A DNA stretch of 64,000 bases from Skeletonema tropicum (Eukaryota; Bacillariophyta; Thalassiosirophyceae; Thalassiosirales; Thalassiosiraceae). The notes under the pieces are model-generated. The model made no database searches. It was given only the letters and a program-made list of their open reading frames with translations, and had not been told where the DNA came from. Positions 33,026 through 45,114 of the stretch are shown piece by piece (positions within the stretch are counted from its first letter, which is position 1; every line of letters starts with the position of its first letter). The position numbers were made by a program, and so were the translations under genes. The stretch lies in assembly GCA_037178625.1 (NCBI GenBank), contig CM074146.1, positions 1,612,001-1,676,000 on the forward strand, in the 5' to 3' direction.

Positions 33026-35798
33026 TGTAGTTGTAAGTAGATAAGTCTCAACTGTTTGTGTTTTTGTGTGCTTTGCTCGGTAAGAGAGCAAGAGATTGGT
33101 TTGTTGGAGAAGGTTGTTCAAGACAATAACAAAGATACAAGATGAAAAATGAAATCAAGCGCTGCTTGTGGTCGTTGACATCGCGTATCTTCAGGAAGAG
33201 GTTCGAGTTGAAGTATTGTAGGATGGAGAGAAATACTCATGAGCAAGTCAGAGACACAATCAACATCTCGACAGTACTTATTACTTCTCGGTATTCAGGA
33301 TCATTGTTAGGAGTAGGAATTCTTTTAGGATTCGTCTTGGCATTTCATTCTTCGGGAAAGTTGAAGGTTCACGGCACCGGTGATAAGTAGGACAAAACTA
33401 AACACCGCTTCATTCCTTGAAATCTGGTCTTTTCCCGGGAACGGGGATAGGGCTCAAACTCGGATACTTCCGCATTTTGCCCGCGAAAAGTTGACACAAA
33501 AGATGCTCTCTCACAGATGCTTTTCTTGTTCAAAATACCAGTGATACGTAGTTTACCGTAGCACAGAAATAACCTAAAGCCAAAACATATCAACAATATT
33601 ACGCCTCATCATTATTGGATGCAGGAAATAACTTTGCAGCGACGTCATCTAGACGCCGGTCGTGATGCTGATGCGAATGCAGTTGCCGCACGGCCGAGAG
33701 GGCCGAGGCAGCGGCCGCCGATGAAGAAATTGCAGATGCGAACCCGTCGCTCCAAACCCAACGTTGCAGCAACTTCTGGAGATTCACATCCCAACAACGT
33801 CCTCATCCTCATCGATGAAAGTCAACACTTGAAAAATAGCAATACATACATACCGCTTTAGTGTTATTGTGGACCTTTGAAAACCGACCGCAAATCATTG
33901 TCGAAGGTTTCAGACATCATCGTCAATCTGAACGACGTCGACTTAGGCAGGTATGAACTATGACCATATCACAAATCCCACCAAAAGATACAGAGGAATA
34001 GTAACTATTGAGCAATGAAAGAAGATCGACCTTGAGGAACTTCTACAAGCGGAAACTGTGACTACGATGCAGAGGAGTATTGCACCACACACCACACACT
34101 AACATCTCATAGCATTATCGTACATTGAGTGCTATAGTGTGTCTCTACTTTCACCCTTATATCGTTATTTGCAAGACGTCTCTTTACCCATCGTCAAATC
34201 AACGAAGGTTACTCAGATATGCTATCTTATGCATTGAGTTCAAGTTGTGTCACCGACGAGAATCCGGAGCAATCGATGATGTTGGGCATCGCACCAGCCG
34301 CCTCTGACGATGCTGACGAGACGGATCAGTTGTCGTCTAGTGAGAAAGGGCAATCATTGATCTACTACGCGTCATCATACCAGAGAGGTCTTTGTCCCAT
34401 GATTGGATGCCTAGTCGATCAATAGCAAGATTGTTGTTGTTGGCATTGGTTGATGTGTAGGGTTTAGGAATATTTGCTCCGCACGTGGTAGTTTTGTTGA
34501 GGTACTTTCTCGTTTCTTGCAACCTAGGGGAGGGTCGTACTAATTCCTATTGAATTGTGTAAGTAGAGGTAGGTTGACCTATGGGAGGGTCGTACTAATT
34601 CCTATTTTTTTTGTGTACGTTGACCGTCGGGTAGGTCTCCATAGATAGCTAATAGCACAAACCAGCTGCGCCGAAAAACGCGTGGTTTGAAGGGTAAGTA
34701 AGTAGGAGTACAGTGTGATCAAGATGCCCGTCTCAAAAAGTCTGCCAAGGAAAACGCCTTGATCGGATCGATCATAGTGGCTGGGTTGAAACCATGAACA
34801 CTTGGTCGATATTTTTCATCGCCCGACTAATCCGCCTCACTTCCTACAGCCACTTCTATGCCAATAAAAGCGCTATTACAAACCGATCGGGCTACTCATA
34901 TCTCTTCTAAATTCTAATTTTCCAATGCTTTATTGCTTCTTCCGTCCATGCATTCAAAAAATGACGAGCGATGGTGCGAGCTAGAGCTAGCTGTCCTATC
35001 CAAATAAAGCAACCTATATAGCAGCAGAAGCAGCAGCAGCAGCAGCAGCGAAAAGAAAGGTGCGAGCTGACCTACTTATCGTATCCAAAGCCAAAACAAC
35101 CGACTAGCATGCCCTCCAAAACTGCAACTTTTCCTTCATGTTCATGCAAGTGCAAGTCTTTGCCAGCACCTGGATCAGATGAGATAGGTAGGGCCTTCCG
35201 CCTTTGATTGGGAGGAGCAATACCAATCTTTCGGGTCCATTCAAATATTGGAAGTGACGGTGACGGTGACGTTTGAAGTGCTGACCAGTCACAGTTAGGC
35301 TCAGTACCAGTCTTAGTAAAAGGTGCGTTATAACGTTAAGTTGTGGAGGACTCATCATACCTTTCAATGATAAGCCAGGCCAGGACCAGGATTTAAATTA
35401 CACATGGACATTGTACATAAACCCAGAATGACTTAACTTGACATGAAAACAGATTGTGGAGATCATACTTTTTTTCAATGTGTACATAAGTGATTAGTTT
35501 AGGATGTTATTCAGGAGCTATTTACTGGGCAAGCTGGATGATCATACTTACTTCCTTAGTCATACCGCGGTTGTTTACAACATGTAGGATGATGAAGCAA
35601 CTGAGAGAAAGCCATCTGCCTGGCGTCTAAATTTCTGGGTAAAGTGAACCGGTATCAGGTGGCTTTTAATAAAGCAGCTGTGGAGGACGTATTCGGGTAC
35701 CGCGGTATCTCATAATTAGTTTTGGCACACGAGGAATTAAAAATTTTTGACATTTTAGAACCGCAACATCTTTTGCGGCCACGTTGTACGACCACTGC
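33026..35798. other. Long gene-poor region with repeats
   Basis: About 2.8 kb without a supportable gene. It holds a ~60-bp block (about 33521-33583) shared with 41140-41203, a 24-bp direct repeat around GGGTCGTACTAATTCCTATT at about 34531 and 34573, and a CAG-rich microsatellite at 35021-35050. Short frames at 33142-33390 and 34219-34425 have no convincing features. Confidence 0.6.
33521..33583. repeat. Dispersed ~60-bp repeat, copy A
   Basis: ACCAGTGATACGTAGTTTAC followed by CGTAGCACAGAAATAACCTA is identical at 41161-41203 in the same orientation, with near-identical flanks. Non-coding, role unknown. Confidence 0.85.
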
Positions 35799-35960
35799 AT
35801 AAGCTTCCACGGTGGAAATGGCGCGCCCGGATTGCACAGATTTGGGTTTGAGGATTTTTTTGGCCTTCAAAACACGAAGATCATGAAGCTGCGACATGTT
35901 GTCACCATCCCATACATACTACGCAATGAAACAACAAAACAAGCATGATATTAATAAAAT

Positions 35961-36647
35961 TTAGGAGGCACCATCATCGTCATCATCACTATCGTTGTCA
36001 CTATCAAAATATTTGTCCAGAAATTCTTTATCATAGTTTCCACACACATCATCACCTGTAAGTTTGAGGCGCGTTGTTTGATGCTTCTGACGCAAGTCTT
36101 CTTTGCGATCGTCAGAGAAGAATCGGAGGTAATGACTCAAAGCATTATCATCGTCGTCAATAAACTTATCGTCCATCATTTCTTGGAGGCACTTATGGCG
36201 GACAAGCTTCACGTATTGGCGTTTAGGAGGCAGCGTTTTGTGCACGACATCACGGTTGAATTTATGGATGTCATCCGCTGTCACCCGGGAAGATTTAGTC
36301 TTAGTCGCCGCATCACGAACCTGCACATTTCTACTATTGATCTCACCGTCGATCGCCTTTGTTTCTTTGCTCTGTTGCAGATGATCATCCAATCTCTGGC
36401 ACAAATCAATACTCTTTACATCTCTCCCTGCCTTCAGGTCGCCCTGTAAAGCCGCCATCTCATCATCTGCTGCACTTTCGTCGCTATCCTTCTTGGCCGA
36501 ATACCCCCTAACCTCCTTGGCTATTGCCTTCCCAATGGCTTTTGAGGCGCTCTTTTCACTCTTCAGGACATTTGCTGCTGCCAGTGGTAGATTCTGCAAT
36601 GATTTCATCGGAGGAGGCATGTATTTGCACAAATCAGCAAAGACCAA
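35961..36647 (-). CDS. Accessory protein of the putative transposon, unknown
   Basis: 228 residues, highly charged: Lys/Ala-rich start (~25-50), acidic/helical middle, basic RQYVKLVRHKC region (~143-153) and a terminal Asp/Ser run. It is transcribed divergently from the transposase, with about 500 bp between. No domain recognised. It may be the second, DNA-binding or regulatory protein of the element (inference from position). Confidence 0.45.
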   Translation of the reverse strand: MVFADLCKYMPPPMKSLQNLPLAAANVLKSEKSASKAIGKAIAKEVRGYSAKKDSDESAADDEMAALQGDLKAGRDVKSIDLCQRLDDHLQQSKETKAIDGEINSRNVQVRDAATKTKSSRVTADDIHKFNRDVVHKTLPPKRQYVKLVRHKCLQEMMDDKFIDDDDNALSHYLRFFSDDRKEDLRQKHQTTRLKLTGDDVCGNYDKEFLDKYFDSDNDSDDDDDGAS

Positions 36648-37144
36648 TCCTTTTTAATTTGCAACAGACGGATTAGAATGAAGAAGGCAAGGGAATGACT
36701 GCAAAATAACCAACCGTTAGGACAATCGCTACTTGGAACTCTCCCGCTGATACAATATTCCCTAGTGCTTTATGAAGAAACACGGACACATCAAGACCAA
36801 ACCTGCGGTTGATTACTTTTGGATGAGGAGTGAATGTTGGAGCATACTGATCTAGACTTGTATTTGAATGATCAGGCTACCCCTTTTAGAAGCTGCCTTT
36901 ATCTTCTTGGAAATCTTAGGGAAGCCCATGATGGCATTTATGTTACTACTGCTAAATTATTCAACGCATCTACTGCTAAATTATGCAACGCATCTTTACT
37001 CCTTTGTCTGTATCTGCTGCAAAGCGCAGAAAAATGTAGCGTCCAATATTTCATGGCCAAATTTTGTGATCTATCCGTTCATACTCGCATTTCAAACCAT
37101 TCTGTTCAATATTCTGTATTCTCATTCTGGTCATAAAAATCAAT

Positions 37145-39085
37145 ATGAAGACTCGTAGCAATCAGTACAATAGTCCAAAGAGGAGAGCCCGCGGAGAGAA
37201 GAGGCAGAAGAACTTGCCATCCAAAAAGCCTTCAGATGACGCTCCATCATCTCCGTCCAAAGCGCCAGTACGTAAGAAGCGGAAAGAGCAAACGCGATGC
37301 GTATGTGGCAAACCTGCGTGTGATACGTTGATGAAGAAGCTGGAGGCGCTCAACGATAGCCGCATCACTTACTTTAATGTTCCTGCACTACCAAAGCCAA
37401 TATTACCAAAGGCTCGGAAGCCGGAGAGAATCAGGAAGAAAGATATGATCCACAGACACAATAGTTACCTTGCTTGTTTGGGCGCAGAGGCAAAGCGAAG
37501 CGAAGGGTAGAACTGTTTAAGCAGGGTGGCCCCAACAGATACTCCGATAAAAGTTACCCGCAGTTTGCGTCAATTCATCTTCATCCCGAAATCCTGAAAG
37601 AACATCTCAAAGACGGCCACCTGCCAAAAGAAATCCCTGGGGAGGTTGGACTGAAACTATCTCAAGAAGGGTCATGCATATTCAAGGAGAAAGATGAAGT
37701 TCCGTCATCTGAAGAACGTAACTTCGTCGCTCTTCCAAACTATCCGCTGGCCAGGGCACAAGAGTTCTACTGTGCAGTTGAAAAAATATCCATGGTGAAG
37801 ATGTTGCATCCTCAATGGTTACACCGCCGCCACCTGCCACAACTCGATCTGGCGCTGGTATCGTATCAGACCCACGAGCATTTGAAGCCGCTCTACTGAA
37901 AGAAGAGCTGAGAAAGAGAGACCAAAGTCTTTAATGCCGAGAGGAAAGCCTTAGAAAGCAGCAAAAAGATCTTGAAGCCAGGGAGAAAGCATATCAAGAG
38001 TCGCTCAAGAAGTTGAAACAGCTTGAATTTGACTCACTGACAAGAGAAAGGGAGTTGCAACAGCTCCAATTAGATTTACTGAGAAGAGAAAAGGACATGA
38101 ATAAGGAGTTTAGTAATATATCTTGAAATTGATTGAGGGGATTGGTGGATTATCAAGGCTTACCTTAACTAACAAGAAGTGGCACAAACGCAACTGTAGA
38201 GACAAAGCCAGCGCGGCGTCCACCCTGTTCGGATTCCGATCTTGGAAAGAAACTGTATGCTACGTCCACGGCCTATTCGGTCTTTATCCGCCAACAGAGC
38301 TGCCATCACTAGATGATGCAGTGACCTCGTTTGAATGGTGCCTTGCGGCAAAGATGAGAATCAACTGTGGGATGTCCTATCGAACCATTGCATACATCCT
38401 TGGGCTGAACGCAGAGAACTCTCATGTTGCAGATAGAGTGAAGTGGTGGGTCGATAGATGGGGCGAAGCAGGAGAAGATCTCTCTATTCTTGATATAACT
38501 GAGAAATTCCTTAAAGCAATTTGTCCTCAAGCGTTCAAGGATGAAGGGCTCGACAATGTTTGTGCAATACCTGACGGCAAAGACTTCAAGATATTTACTC
38601 CACGGAAGAATACACTCTTCACTCGCGCGTGCTATTCTGACAAAGTCCACGCTAGTGCAGTGCGTTGCATTTCATGGTGCACGCCAATGGGTTTAAGTTT
38701 TGAGTACACTAATTTATTCCTTGCTCGTGTATCAGAGAAGGCGCTCGTTGAGCTGTGGGGACCACGGCTGAGGAAGTGTCCACCAGGATGGGTGATGCTA
38801 TCGGATCGAGGCTTTTGGGACACAGCACGATACTATCCCAATATGAACAGGCAAATCACCCCCAAATTCTTGAGTGGTCGCGGCCAATTCACCGCTGAGG
38901 AGGTGTCTGCTGATAGGACCATCTGCAAGTTGAGGTACACGTGTGAGGTTGCATTTTCTCGAGTGACGGATAGCGATGGGTTGAAGGATGTCATCCCGGC
39001 TTCATTTTACGGCATGTTGGATGCCATGAACCATTGGGGACACGCCAATGTAAATATTTGCAGGCCGCTAATGCCGCTAAATTAA
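37145..39085 (+). pseudogene. DDE_Tnp_4-like transposase, interrupted
   Basis: Three consecutive open frames appear to be one protein. 37145-37510 encodes a basic start and a zinc-binding-like RCVCGKPAC. A frame overlapping it to 37899 continues the protein. A coiled-coil stretch follows after a stop, then 38123-39085 encodes the catalytic core. The core has PDGKDF (first Asp), SDKVHASAVRCISWCTP...G, LSDRGFW (second Asp) and LRYTCEVAFSRV (Glu in the R-x-x-CEVAF helix), matching the DDE pattern of Harbinger/IS5-type transposases. Stops and frame changes at ~37500 and ~37900 mean introns or decay; clear splice sites were not found, so I call it interrupted. The core alone is intact over 320 residues. 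Confidence 0.7.
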
Positions 39086-39629
39086 TTCGTCATTATTATT
39101 CTTTTCTTCTGTTTTTGTTGCCGTAGAGTGTCGAAGAGAAGACGAACCGATGATGTGTTGATGCGTAGATCCGGGCAGTCAGCTTCTGCATGAATATTTA
39201 ATAATAATAACTCAACTATGCCATAAAAATTGTTGCAGATGCACAGCCAGTCATGATAATTAACAGCGGCATCGCTCGTTGCTGTTTTTTGGTGGATAGT
39301 TTGCCGTGCATACGCATACAGTAGGTGACGACATGGTTGATGTTTTGTGTTCGGTGACGGCAGGTTTGGAGCAAAAAGTTGCACAAACCCAAATCTGTGC
39401 AAAAATGAAGGGTTTGTACCGGGGGCTAAAGGGTTAAACTTAGTTACTGGCAGCCCCTTGTACCTTGGCCCACGTGGGCCGACCGTGGAAGCTTATTCCC
39501 AAAGAACAAGAACACAACACCTGCAAAGAGTACTCTATTTACATCATGTTCTTTTTATGAACACCTTCGCTTCAAACTACGGAAAGCTCTGCTGGAGTAA
39601 TAGCATAAAAAAAATATTCATAGTACACC

Positions 39630-40316
39630 ATGTTCAGTTCCATCGGTGAAGTCCTACACCTCCTCGTCCGCCAAGACTGGGAGACCTTACGGTCAACCGT
39701 CCTATCCGACCCAACACTCTTTCGAAACATTGCCAGCGCCATCATGGCGTGCTCCGAGTTCAACGGCATGACCTTCCTACATGCTGCAGTTCGATACAAC
39801 CCTCCATCTGATATCATTGCTCAGATGCTTCATCTATGTCCTCACATGGCAGCAGTCATGGATTGTCTCGGTCGGACACCTCTTCATGTTGCTGCGGGAT
39901 CTGGAGCAAATCCAGAAGTTATATCAATGATAGCACATGCTTACCCTCAAGCATGCGATATTCAAGATCATGATGGGAAGACTCCGTTACATTTTGCATG
40001 TGATGGTTCGAGCTCCCTATTTGAAGACGATGGCGACATCACCTCTTCCAGACAAGTGCTGAATCACGAATCAGTCCATGCCTTGTTATCGTACTCAGTC
40101 CGAGCGGCTTCCTTTCGAGACTATGAGCAAATGATCCCACTCCAGCATGCAATACTGAGCCATGCATCCTTCAGAACTGTGAGACTGATTGGGGACGCTA
40201 TGAAGCACTTTAGTAATAGTAATCAACATCAACAGGAACAGGAACATACTTTTAGGGTTAGGGAGAGACCGTGCAAGAGGGCAAGGAGGGATGTAACTGT
40301 AAGTGTCGTTGTTTGA
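39630..40316 (+). CDS. Ankyrin-repeat protein
   Basis: 228 residues. It contains ankyrin-type repeats with the TFLHAAVRY, TPLHVAAGSG and TPLHFACDG signatures (~50-125) and a degenerate later one (MIPLQHAILSH). The C-terminus is basic (RERPCKRARR). Ankyrin repeats bind proteins; the partner is unknown. The last codons lie at a GTAAGT (about 40301), so a further exon is possible. A diverged copy of this 3' end follows about 140 bp downstream. Confidence 0.8.
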   Translation: MFSSIGEVLHLLVRQDWETLRSTVLSDPTLFRNIASAIMACSEFNGMTFLHAAVRYNPPSDIIAQMLHLCPHMAAVMDCLGRTPLHVAAGSGANPEVISMIAHAYPQACDIQDHDGKTPLHFACDGSSSLFEDDGDITSSRQVLNHESVHALLSYSVRAASFRDYEQMIPLQHAILSHASFRTVRLIGDAMKHFSNSNQHQQEQEHTFRVRERPCKRARRDVTVSVVV

Positions 40317-40484
40317 TGAGAGTTTGAAGTTTCAGTTTCATGTGCCAATGATGAAGGTGGATGCGAAGTAGAGTGACAGAAGAAGTTAGTGAATGAGTGA
40401 ATAATCTCGAACCGGTAAGAGAGGGCAAAGGAGGACTGTGACTGTAACTGTAAGTGTCGTTATACGTTATATGAGAGTTTGAAG
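40268..40484. repeat. Tandem duplication of the ankyrin gene 3' end
   Basis: The segment AGAGGGCAAGGAGG...GTAACTGTAAGTGTCGTT...GAGAGTTTGAAG at 40275-40330 recurs at about 40421-40484 with small indels. Confidence 0.7.
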
Positions 40485-41021
40485 TTGTGTGCTAGTGATT
40501 AAGCACTAGATGTGATGTGAAGATGTGAATGGGGGAATATCCCAAAGTCAAAGTAGAAAGATCAAATACAATATGTAACAACGATTTTAAAGTACGTCTG
40601 GTGGGCCCTCAAGAGGCGACATTATCTATGCTAAGTGATAACGAGCATGTGCTGTAGCAGCGATATATTTTCCAGATCGCACCCCAGAAGTCAAAGTCAA
40701 AGTAGAAAGATCATATTGATATTGATATTGTTACTGTTACTATCTGCCTCTATGCATCCTTTGTATTTGTTCTTCACCTTCACTCTAAAAAGGCGAAGAG
40801 CAATATGAGCCAAGAATATTAGAATGAGGTGCATTGGCGGGCCTAGCAGGTCGGTAGCGTTACCATCCTGTCTGGTTGCCTACGGCTACGGCAGCGAGTA
40901 GACTCGCGTCCGTAGGCGGCACTTTCTTCCTCGGTTACGATACAGTGCAAAAAATCGCAAGAGTCTTGAATGTAAATACGTACGTACCTAAAAGTACTTA
41001 GAAGTAGGTTGTACCTTTATC

Positions 41022-41053
<32 letters not shown>

Positions 41054-41299
41054 GTGCGTGCAGCGCGCGTCCGTCAAAAAATAAATGCTCAGTCGACTCA
41101 AGAGTCGTCTCAGCCCCCCGAAAGCGAAGGCGTATCCACGATTCTTTTCTTGTTTGCAATACCAGTGATACGTAGTTTACCGTAGCACAGAAATAACCTA
41201 AAGCCCCACACACAAATGACATGACAATGCATGCGTTTTATGCATAGTTCATGAACATGAAGCAACCAACCAAGCAGCGAGCGAAGAGCAGCATATAAA
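40485..41299. other. Intergenic with repeats and a microsatellite
   Basis: A relative of the 30640 repeat lies at about 40600-40690. A TATC tetranucleotide array of about eight units lies at 41021-41052. Copy B of the 60-bp repeat lies at 41140-41203. No gene recognised. Confidence 0.6.
41140..41203. repeat. Dispersed ~60-bp repeat, copy B
   Basis: Matches 33521-33583 almost base for base, starting TTCTTTTCTTGTT and ending CACAGAAATAACCTAAAGCC. It lies about 100 bp upstream of the AFG1 start. Confidence 0.85.
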
Positions 41300-43192
41300 A
41301 TGGCAGCAGCAATATCATTATCCCGCCTCGTTAAAATAAGGCAGCAAAAAATCATTTCTTCTCAATCATCGATGAGGTCGTCTTTCTTCACAGCCCATTC
41401 CACCAGAAAATGCTCACATTACGTGCCGATAAAAACTGACCATCGGCGTAATCTTCGTCATTGTTTGTCAAGCGCTACAAAAATATCATCTTCACCTCTT
41501 GCTGCGTTAACCGCTGCTGTTCTTCGACCACCGCAACCATCATGTTACAGAAATCAGTGTTACAGCGTCAATAATTATTTCAGCACGATAAAAAAATCCT
41601 CCATGGATCAACAAAGCGGCGAAGGAATTGTGGTATTGCCATCTTCACCACTACCGCCGCCGCTGTCATTACCGAGAGAGCACACAATCACTTCTGTCAA
41701 TAATACTGATAGTATCGAAAACACTGACAGTAATACTAATATCGACAACAAAGCATCAAGCAGCAGCAGCCTACTACTCCATTATGAATCACTCATTGCG
41801 TCAGGCGAAGTAACTCGTGATCCACATCAGATACGTGCCTTGCGTGAATTAGATCGACTTCGTGTGGATTGTTTGAAGTATGTGTCTTCTCCGTCGTTTC
41901 ATCATAGTGATGTTGGTGATGGCAGTGTGAATGATAATGTGAATGGAGATGGTAACAAGAGTGGTGGCTGGAGTTTATCAAGTTTATTTTCATCTTGGAG
42001 CAACAATTCGACAACTGATTCATCCTCCAGTGCACCATCATCATCAAATCAAGAGTCATCGACAAACACAAAGAAGCCAAAGGGAGTGTATCTACATGGA
42101 GGAGTTGGATGTGGTAAAACTTATTGTATGGATCTATTTTACAATTCATTGCCTGACAATCCAGACACTGAAAATGATGATACTGATGATGATCCAGCAT
42201 CAGCAGCCAATTCATCTGCATCTATGATGATCAAACAAAAAGTACACTTTCACAAATTCATGCTCAACATACACAAATCAATCCACACTGCCAAAACCAC
42301 CCACGGCCTCACCGGCAATCAACTCATCAATCACGTCATTCAAACGACACTCTCCCATGGTAAAATCATTTGCTTTGATGAATTTCAAGTGACTGATATT
42401 GCCGATGCACTTTTATTAAAACGTTTATTCACTGCACTGTTACAACGTGGAGCAGTGATTGTAGCAACGAGTAATCGACCGCCAAGAGATTTGTACAAGG
42501 GTGGATTACAACGTGATTTGTTTGTCCCATTTATTGATTTGTTGGAAAGTGAGTGTCATGTTGTGAGTATGTGGGAGAGTGATATGGATTATCGATTGGT
42601 GCAGAAGGATGAGGAGGGGGATAGTTATGATGATAGTGGGAAGCAACGTGTGTACTTTGTGGGGAATAAGGATGATGGGAGAACGAAACGGAGGTTTGAT
42701 AAGTTATTTCGAGTGTTGACCAAGGGGTCAGATATTCATTCCATGGTGTTGGATGTACAGGGACGTGAGGTGTACATTCCAAAGGCAAGTGAGGAATGTA
42801 GTGTTGCTCGATTTTCATTTGCAGATTTATGTGCCAAGGCTGCTGGTGCGGCGGATTACCTGGCGATTGGGGAACGATTCCATACGGTGTTTATTGAGGA
42901 TGTACCCAAGTTGCAGTATCATGAGGTTAATTTGGTGCGGCGGTGGATTACATTGATTGATGCGCTGTATGAGAATCATGTCAAGTTGGTGATTCAGGCT
43001 GAGACCAGGCCGGAGGAGATGTTTCAGGTTGATTTGGAGAATGAGCATTGTGATGAGGTGTTTGCGTTTGATAGGACGAGGAGTCGTATGGAGGAGATGA
43101 GGAGTGAGAAGTACTTGCAGAAGAAGTGGACTGGACATTTGCAACTGAAAGATGATGTCGATCGAGCAAAACAGATTGATTATATGCAGTAA
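41300..43192 (+). CDS. AFG1: AFG1/LACE1-type mitochondrial AAA-like ATPase
   Basis: 630 residues, single exon. The family acts at the mitochondrial inner membrane in protein quality control. Seen here: an Arg/Ser/Lys-rich N-terminal presequence with few acids; a Ser/Asn-rich insert; Walker A GGVGCGKT (~267-274) preceded by [15 protein letters not shown]; Walker [12 protein letters not shown] (~356-366); sensor-like VATSNRPP; then the family's [12 protein letters not shown] and, near the end, [14 protein letters not shown] and [15 protein letters not shown]. Two inserts (about 185-265 and 287-312) make it longer than typical AFG1 proteins. Start chosen because the preceding region is non-coding and the following sequence reads as a presequence. 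Confidence 0.93.
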   Translation: MAAAISLSRLVKIRQQKIISSQSSMRSSFFTAHSTRKCSHYVPIKTDHRRNLRHCLSSATKISSSPLAALTAAVLRPPQPSCYRNQCYSVNNYFSTIKKSSMDQQSGEGIVVLPSSPLPPPLSLPREHTITSVNNTDSIENTDSNTNIDNKASSSSSLLLHYESLIASGEVTRDPHQIRALRELDRLRVDCLKYVSSPSFHHSDVGDGSVNDNVNGDGNKSGGWSLSSLFSSWSNNSTTDSSSSAPSSSNQESSTNTKKPKGVYLHGGVGCGKTYCMDLFYNSLPDNPDTENDDTDDDPASAANSSASMMIKQKVHFHKFMLNIHKSIHTAKTTHGLTGNQLINHVIQTTLSHGKIICFDEFQVTDIADALLLKRLFTALLQRGAVIVATSNRPPRDLYKGGLQRDLFVPFIDLLESECHVVSMWESDMDYRLVQKDEEGDSYDDSGKQRVYFVGNKDDGRTKRRFDKLFRVLTKGSDIHSMVLDVQGREVYIPKASEECSVARFSFADLCAKAAGAADYLAIGERFHTVFIEDVPKLQYHEVNLVRRWITLIDALYENHVKLVIQAETRPEEMFQVDLENEHCDEVFAFDRTRSRMEEMRSEKYLQKKWTGHLQLKDDVDRAKQIDYMQ

Positions 43193-43672
43193 TACTACGA
43201 TTGATTTGAGAAATGGTGGTCGATTGTAGTGGAGGGAAGAAAGTGCAGCTATCGTGTTTGTATGCAATGCCCGGCTTTGTCGCCCAAAAATAGAAGTGTC
43301 ATCATCCACATACGCATGTGTCTCTTTCTTTTAGACTGTGAGCATTTCACAGCATGATCTACCAGCTTCTTTTTGCCGGGAAAGTGGCTTGGTCAAAAGA
43401 GAGGTTGATGAAACTCAAGCTATAGAGAGTCGATCTACCAGTATCTCTTTGCCGGGGACGTGGCTTGGGCTATATCGAGGAGGGTGGCAGTTGCTTCAAC
43501 TTCACAGAAAAGTCTCCGTTTGATGGCGAGCCTCAGGAACTTTCAGCGGCAGCACATAACGCGTGTGTTCATTTGCAATTGATTGGAAGGCGCCGTCCAT
43601 TGGACTTCTCCAAAGCAGATACCAACCATGCCACGCTAGGATTCTCTGAGTAAGTAGCTCCAGTTCTGCACC
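43193..43672. repeat. Intergenic upstream of zinc-finger gene 1, with an internal direct repeat
   Basis: GATCTACCAG...TCTTTTTGCCGGG...GTGGCTTGG occurs at about 43359 and again at about 43431. The region around 43212-43300 is related to 45528-45600, upstream of the paralogous gene, so upstream regions were duplicated with the genes. Confidence 0.6.
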
Positions 43673-45045
43673 ATGGATCGAACACGTTCGGACACTTCGG
43701 AAAGGCCAGCTTCCAGTACATGCCGAGGCCAAGAACAAAACGAATCACTCCTACCTTGCAAAGGATTTCCGGATGGAGATCAAGTGGAAGGTAGGAGTAA
43801 TTCGTTTTGTTCTTCTCCTGGGGATATACTAGGGAGTAGATCTGACTCCGTCAGACGCACTGACCTTCCCGGGGCGTGTCCGACGATTAAGATGATCCGG
43901 AAGTGGACAGATGGAGCAAATATCAGCTTCAAATACACCAACAAGAAAATTGAGCAGTCAGTCAAGGAAGCCAATAAGAAAATGCGAAAGAGACAAGCCA
44001 AAAACATGGGAGAGGAATCAGGATGCAACTACTTGGAATGCACTCAGTGCAAGATATCGTTCCCGAGTGAAGCTGAGCTACGCAAGCATTTGCACCACAG
44101 CGATGAGCACCATGCAAAAGTAAGAGCGAAGAGTGAAAGCAAAACATTAGGAGATCTCAAGCTTTTTGCAAAGTTTTCTGCACGTATGCGTCAATTTATT
44201 CTCGACAAAGTCCCTTTGCCCACACCGAAACATCCCAGTCCACCCGTAAGTCCAACCGCTGGAACAGTGGAAGTAAGCGAGCAGACTCAAGCAAGTTTGC
44301 TCCCAGATCCGCCGCCTGAAACAACTGAAGTAAGTAGAAATTGTCGTATGTTATGTTATCTTCTTATGCCTACCTTTTACCCTTATTCCTGATGCCTCGT
44401 TTGTAGCAAACGGCAGTGGGAAATTCCTTTGATATGGATGATGATATGATGAAAGAATTCCTCGATCCCGATCCCGACCTCGATCTCGATCTGAAAATGG
44501 ATGAATTTGATGAAGAGAAAAACCAACGAACCGATGCTGCTCAGCTTCAAGAGGAGTTCAGGAACGAAGAGGGAAAGAGGAATGGGGTTGTTGAAGAGAA
44601 AGTCCGAGCAAATCTTCAAGAAGAAAATAGGAAGCTGAGGGAACGATTGAAGCAAGTAGAAACAGAAAACAGGAAGAAACAAGAAGAAAATATGAAGCTG
44701 AGGGAAAGATTGAAGCAAGTAAAAACAGAGATGTCTCAAGAAAATCTGCAAAAGATCTGCTTAGAATTAAAGAAGAATGAAAAGAAGGATGTAAAGGAGG
44801 GTGAGAAGAAGAATGAGATGGGTTACGAGTTTCCAAACGACAAGTTTTATAGGGTCATGTGGGTTTTTAAGCAAACTCATGATTCAGTTTGGGAACTAGT
44901 GGTGGACTTGTTGCTATGCTTCGTTACAGTCAATCGTGGCACGGAATATAAAGAAAGATTATCCGAAGGAGGAAAGAGTGAGGATGGGGAGAGGGCATCT
45001 AAAAAGAGGAAGAGGAGAGGAGGCGAAAGTGGGATAGAAGGCTAA
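43673..45045 (+). CDS. C2H2 zinc-finger / coiled-coil protein 1
   Basis: Two exons, 43673-44329 and 44407-45045 (intron 44330-44406, GTAAGT...TTTGTAG), 431 residues. A Ser-rich start is followed by a basic helix (NKKMRKRQAKN, ~102-112) and one zinc finger with C-x2-C then H-x6-H (LECTQCKISF...LRKHLHHSDEHH, ~122-147). A Pro-rich linker, an acidic stretch, a long heptad-like coiled coil (QEENRKLRERLKQVETEN, twice) and a Lys/Arg-rich nuclear-localisation-like end (KKRKRR) follow. Probably a nuclear protein; one finger alone may bind RNA or protein rather than DNA. The paralog is the next gene. Confidence 0.72.
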
Positions 45046-45114
45046 GATGATAGGGGGAGGGGTAGCTTAAAGAGTTCAAGGCAACATGTTTTTTATCCTA
45101 ACATAACACACGCT

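Larger units (their letters stand above)
35799..39496. mobile_element. Putative 3.7-kb DNA transposon with DDE transposase
   Basis: Nested inverted matches bracket the region: ATAAGCTTCCACGGT at 35799-35813 pairs with its reverse complement at 39482-39496, and TGCACAGATTTGGGTTTG at 35833-35850 pairs with that at 39384-39401, in mirror order. Inside are a plus-strand DDE transposase and a divergent minus-strand ORF, the two-gene layout known from Harbinger-like elements. No target duplication was seen, so the true ends may differ. Confidence 0.6.

Noticed and set aside
33142..33390. 82-codon plus frame with one hydrophobic stretch
   Set aside because: Starts in the upstream region of the 32468-33025 gene and has no family signal; evidence too thin.
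35655..35897. 80-codon minus frame
   Set aside because: It overlaps the transposon's left inverted repeat and has no features; probably chance.
40840..40925. GC-rich stretch as a tRNA or structured RNA gene
   Set aside because: I could not draw a cloverleaf or any consistent set of stems.
41021..41052. TATC array as a promoter element
   Set aside because: Simple microsatellite; nothing ties it to regulation.
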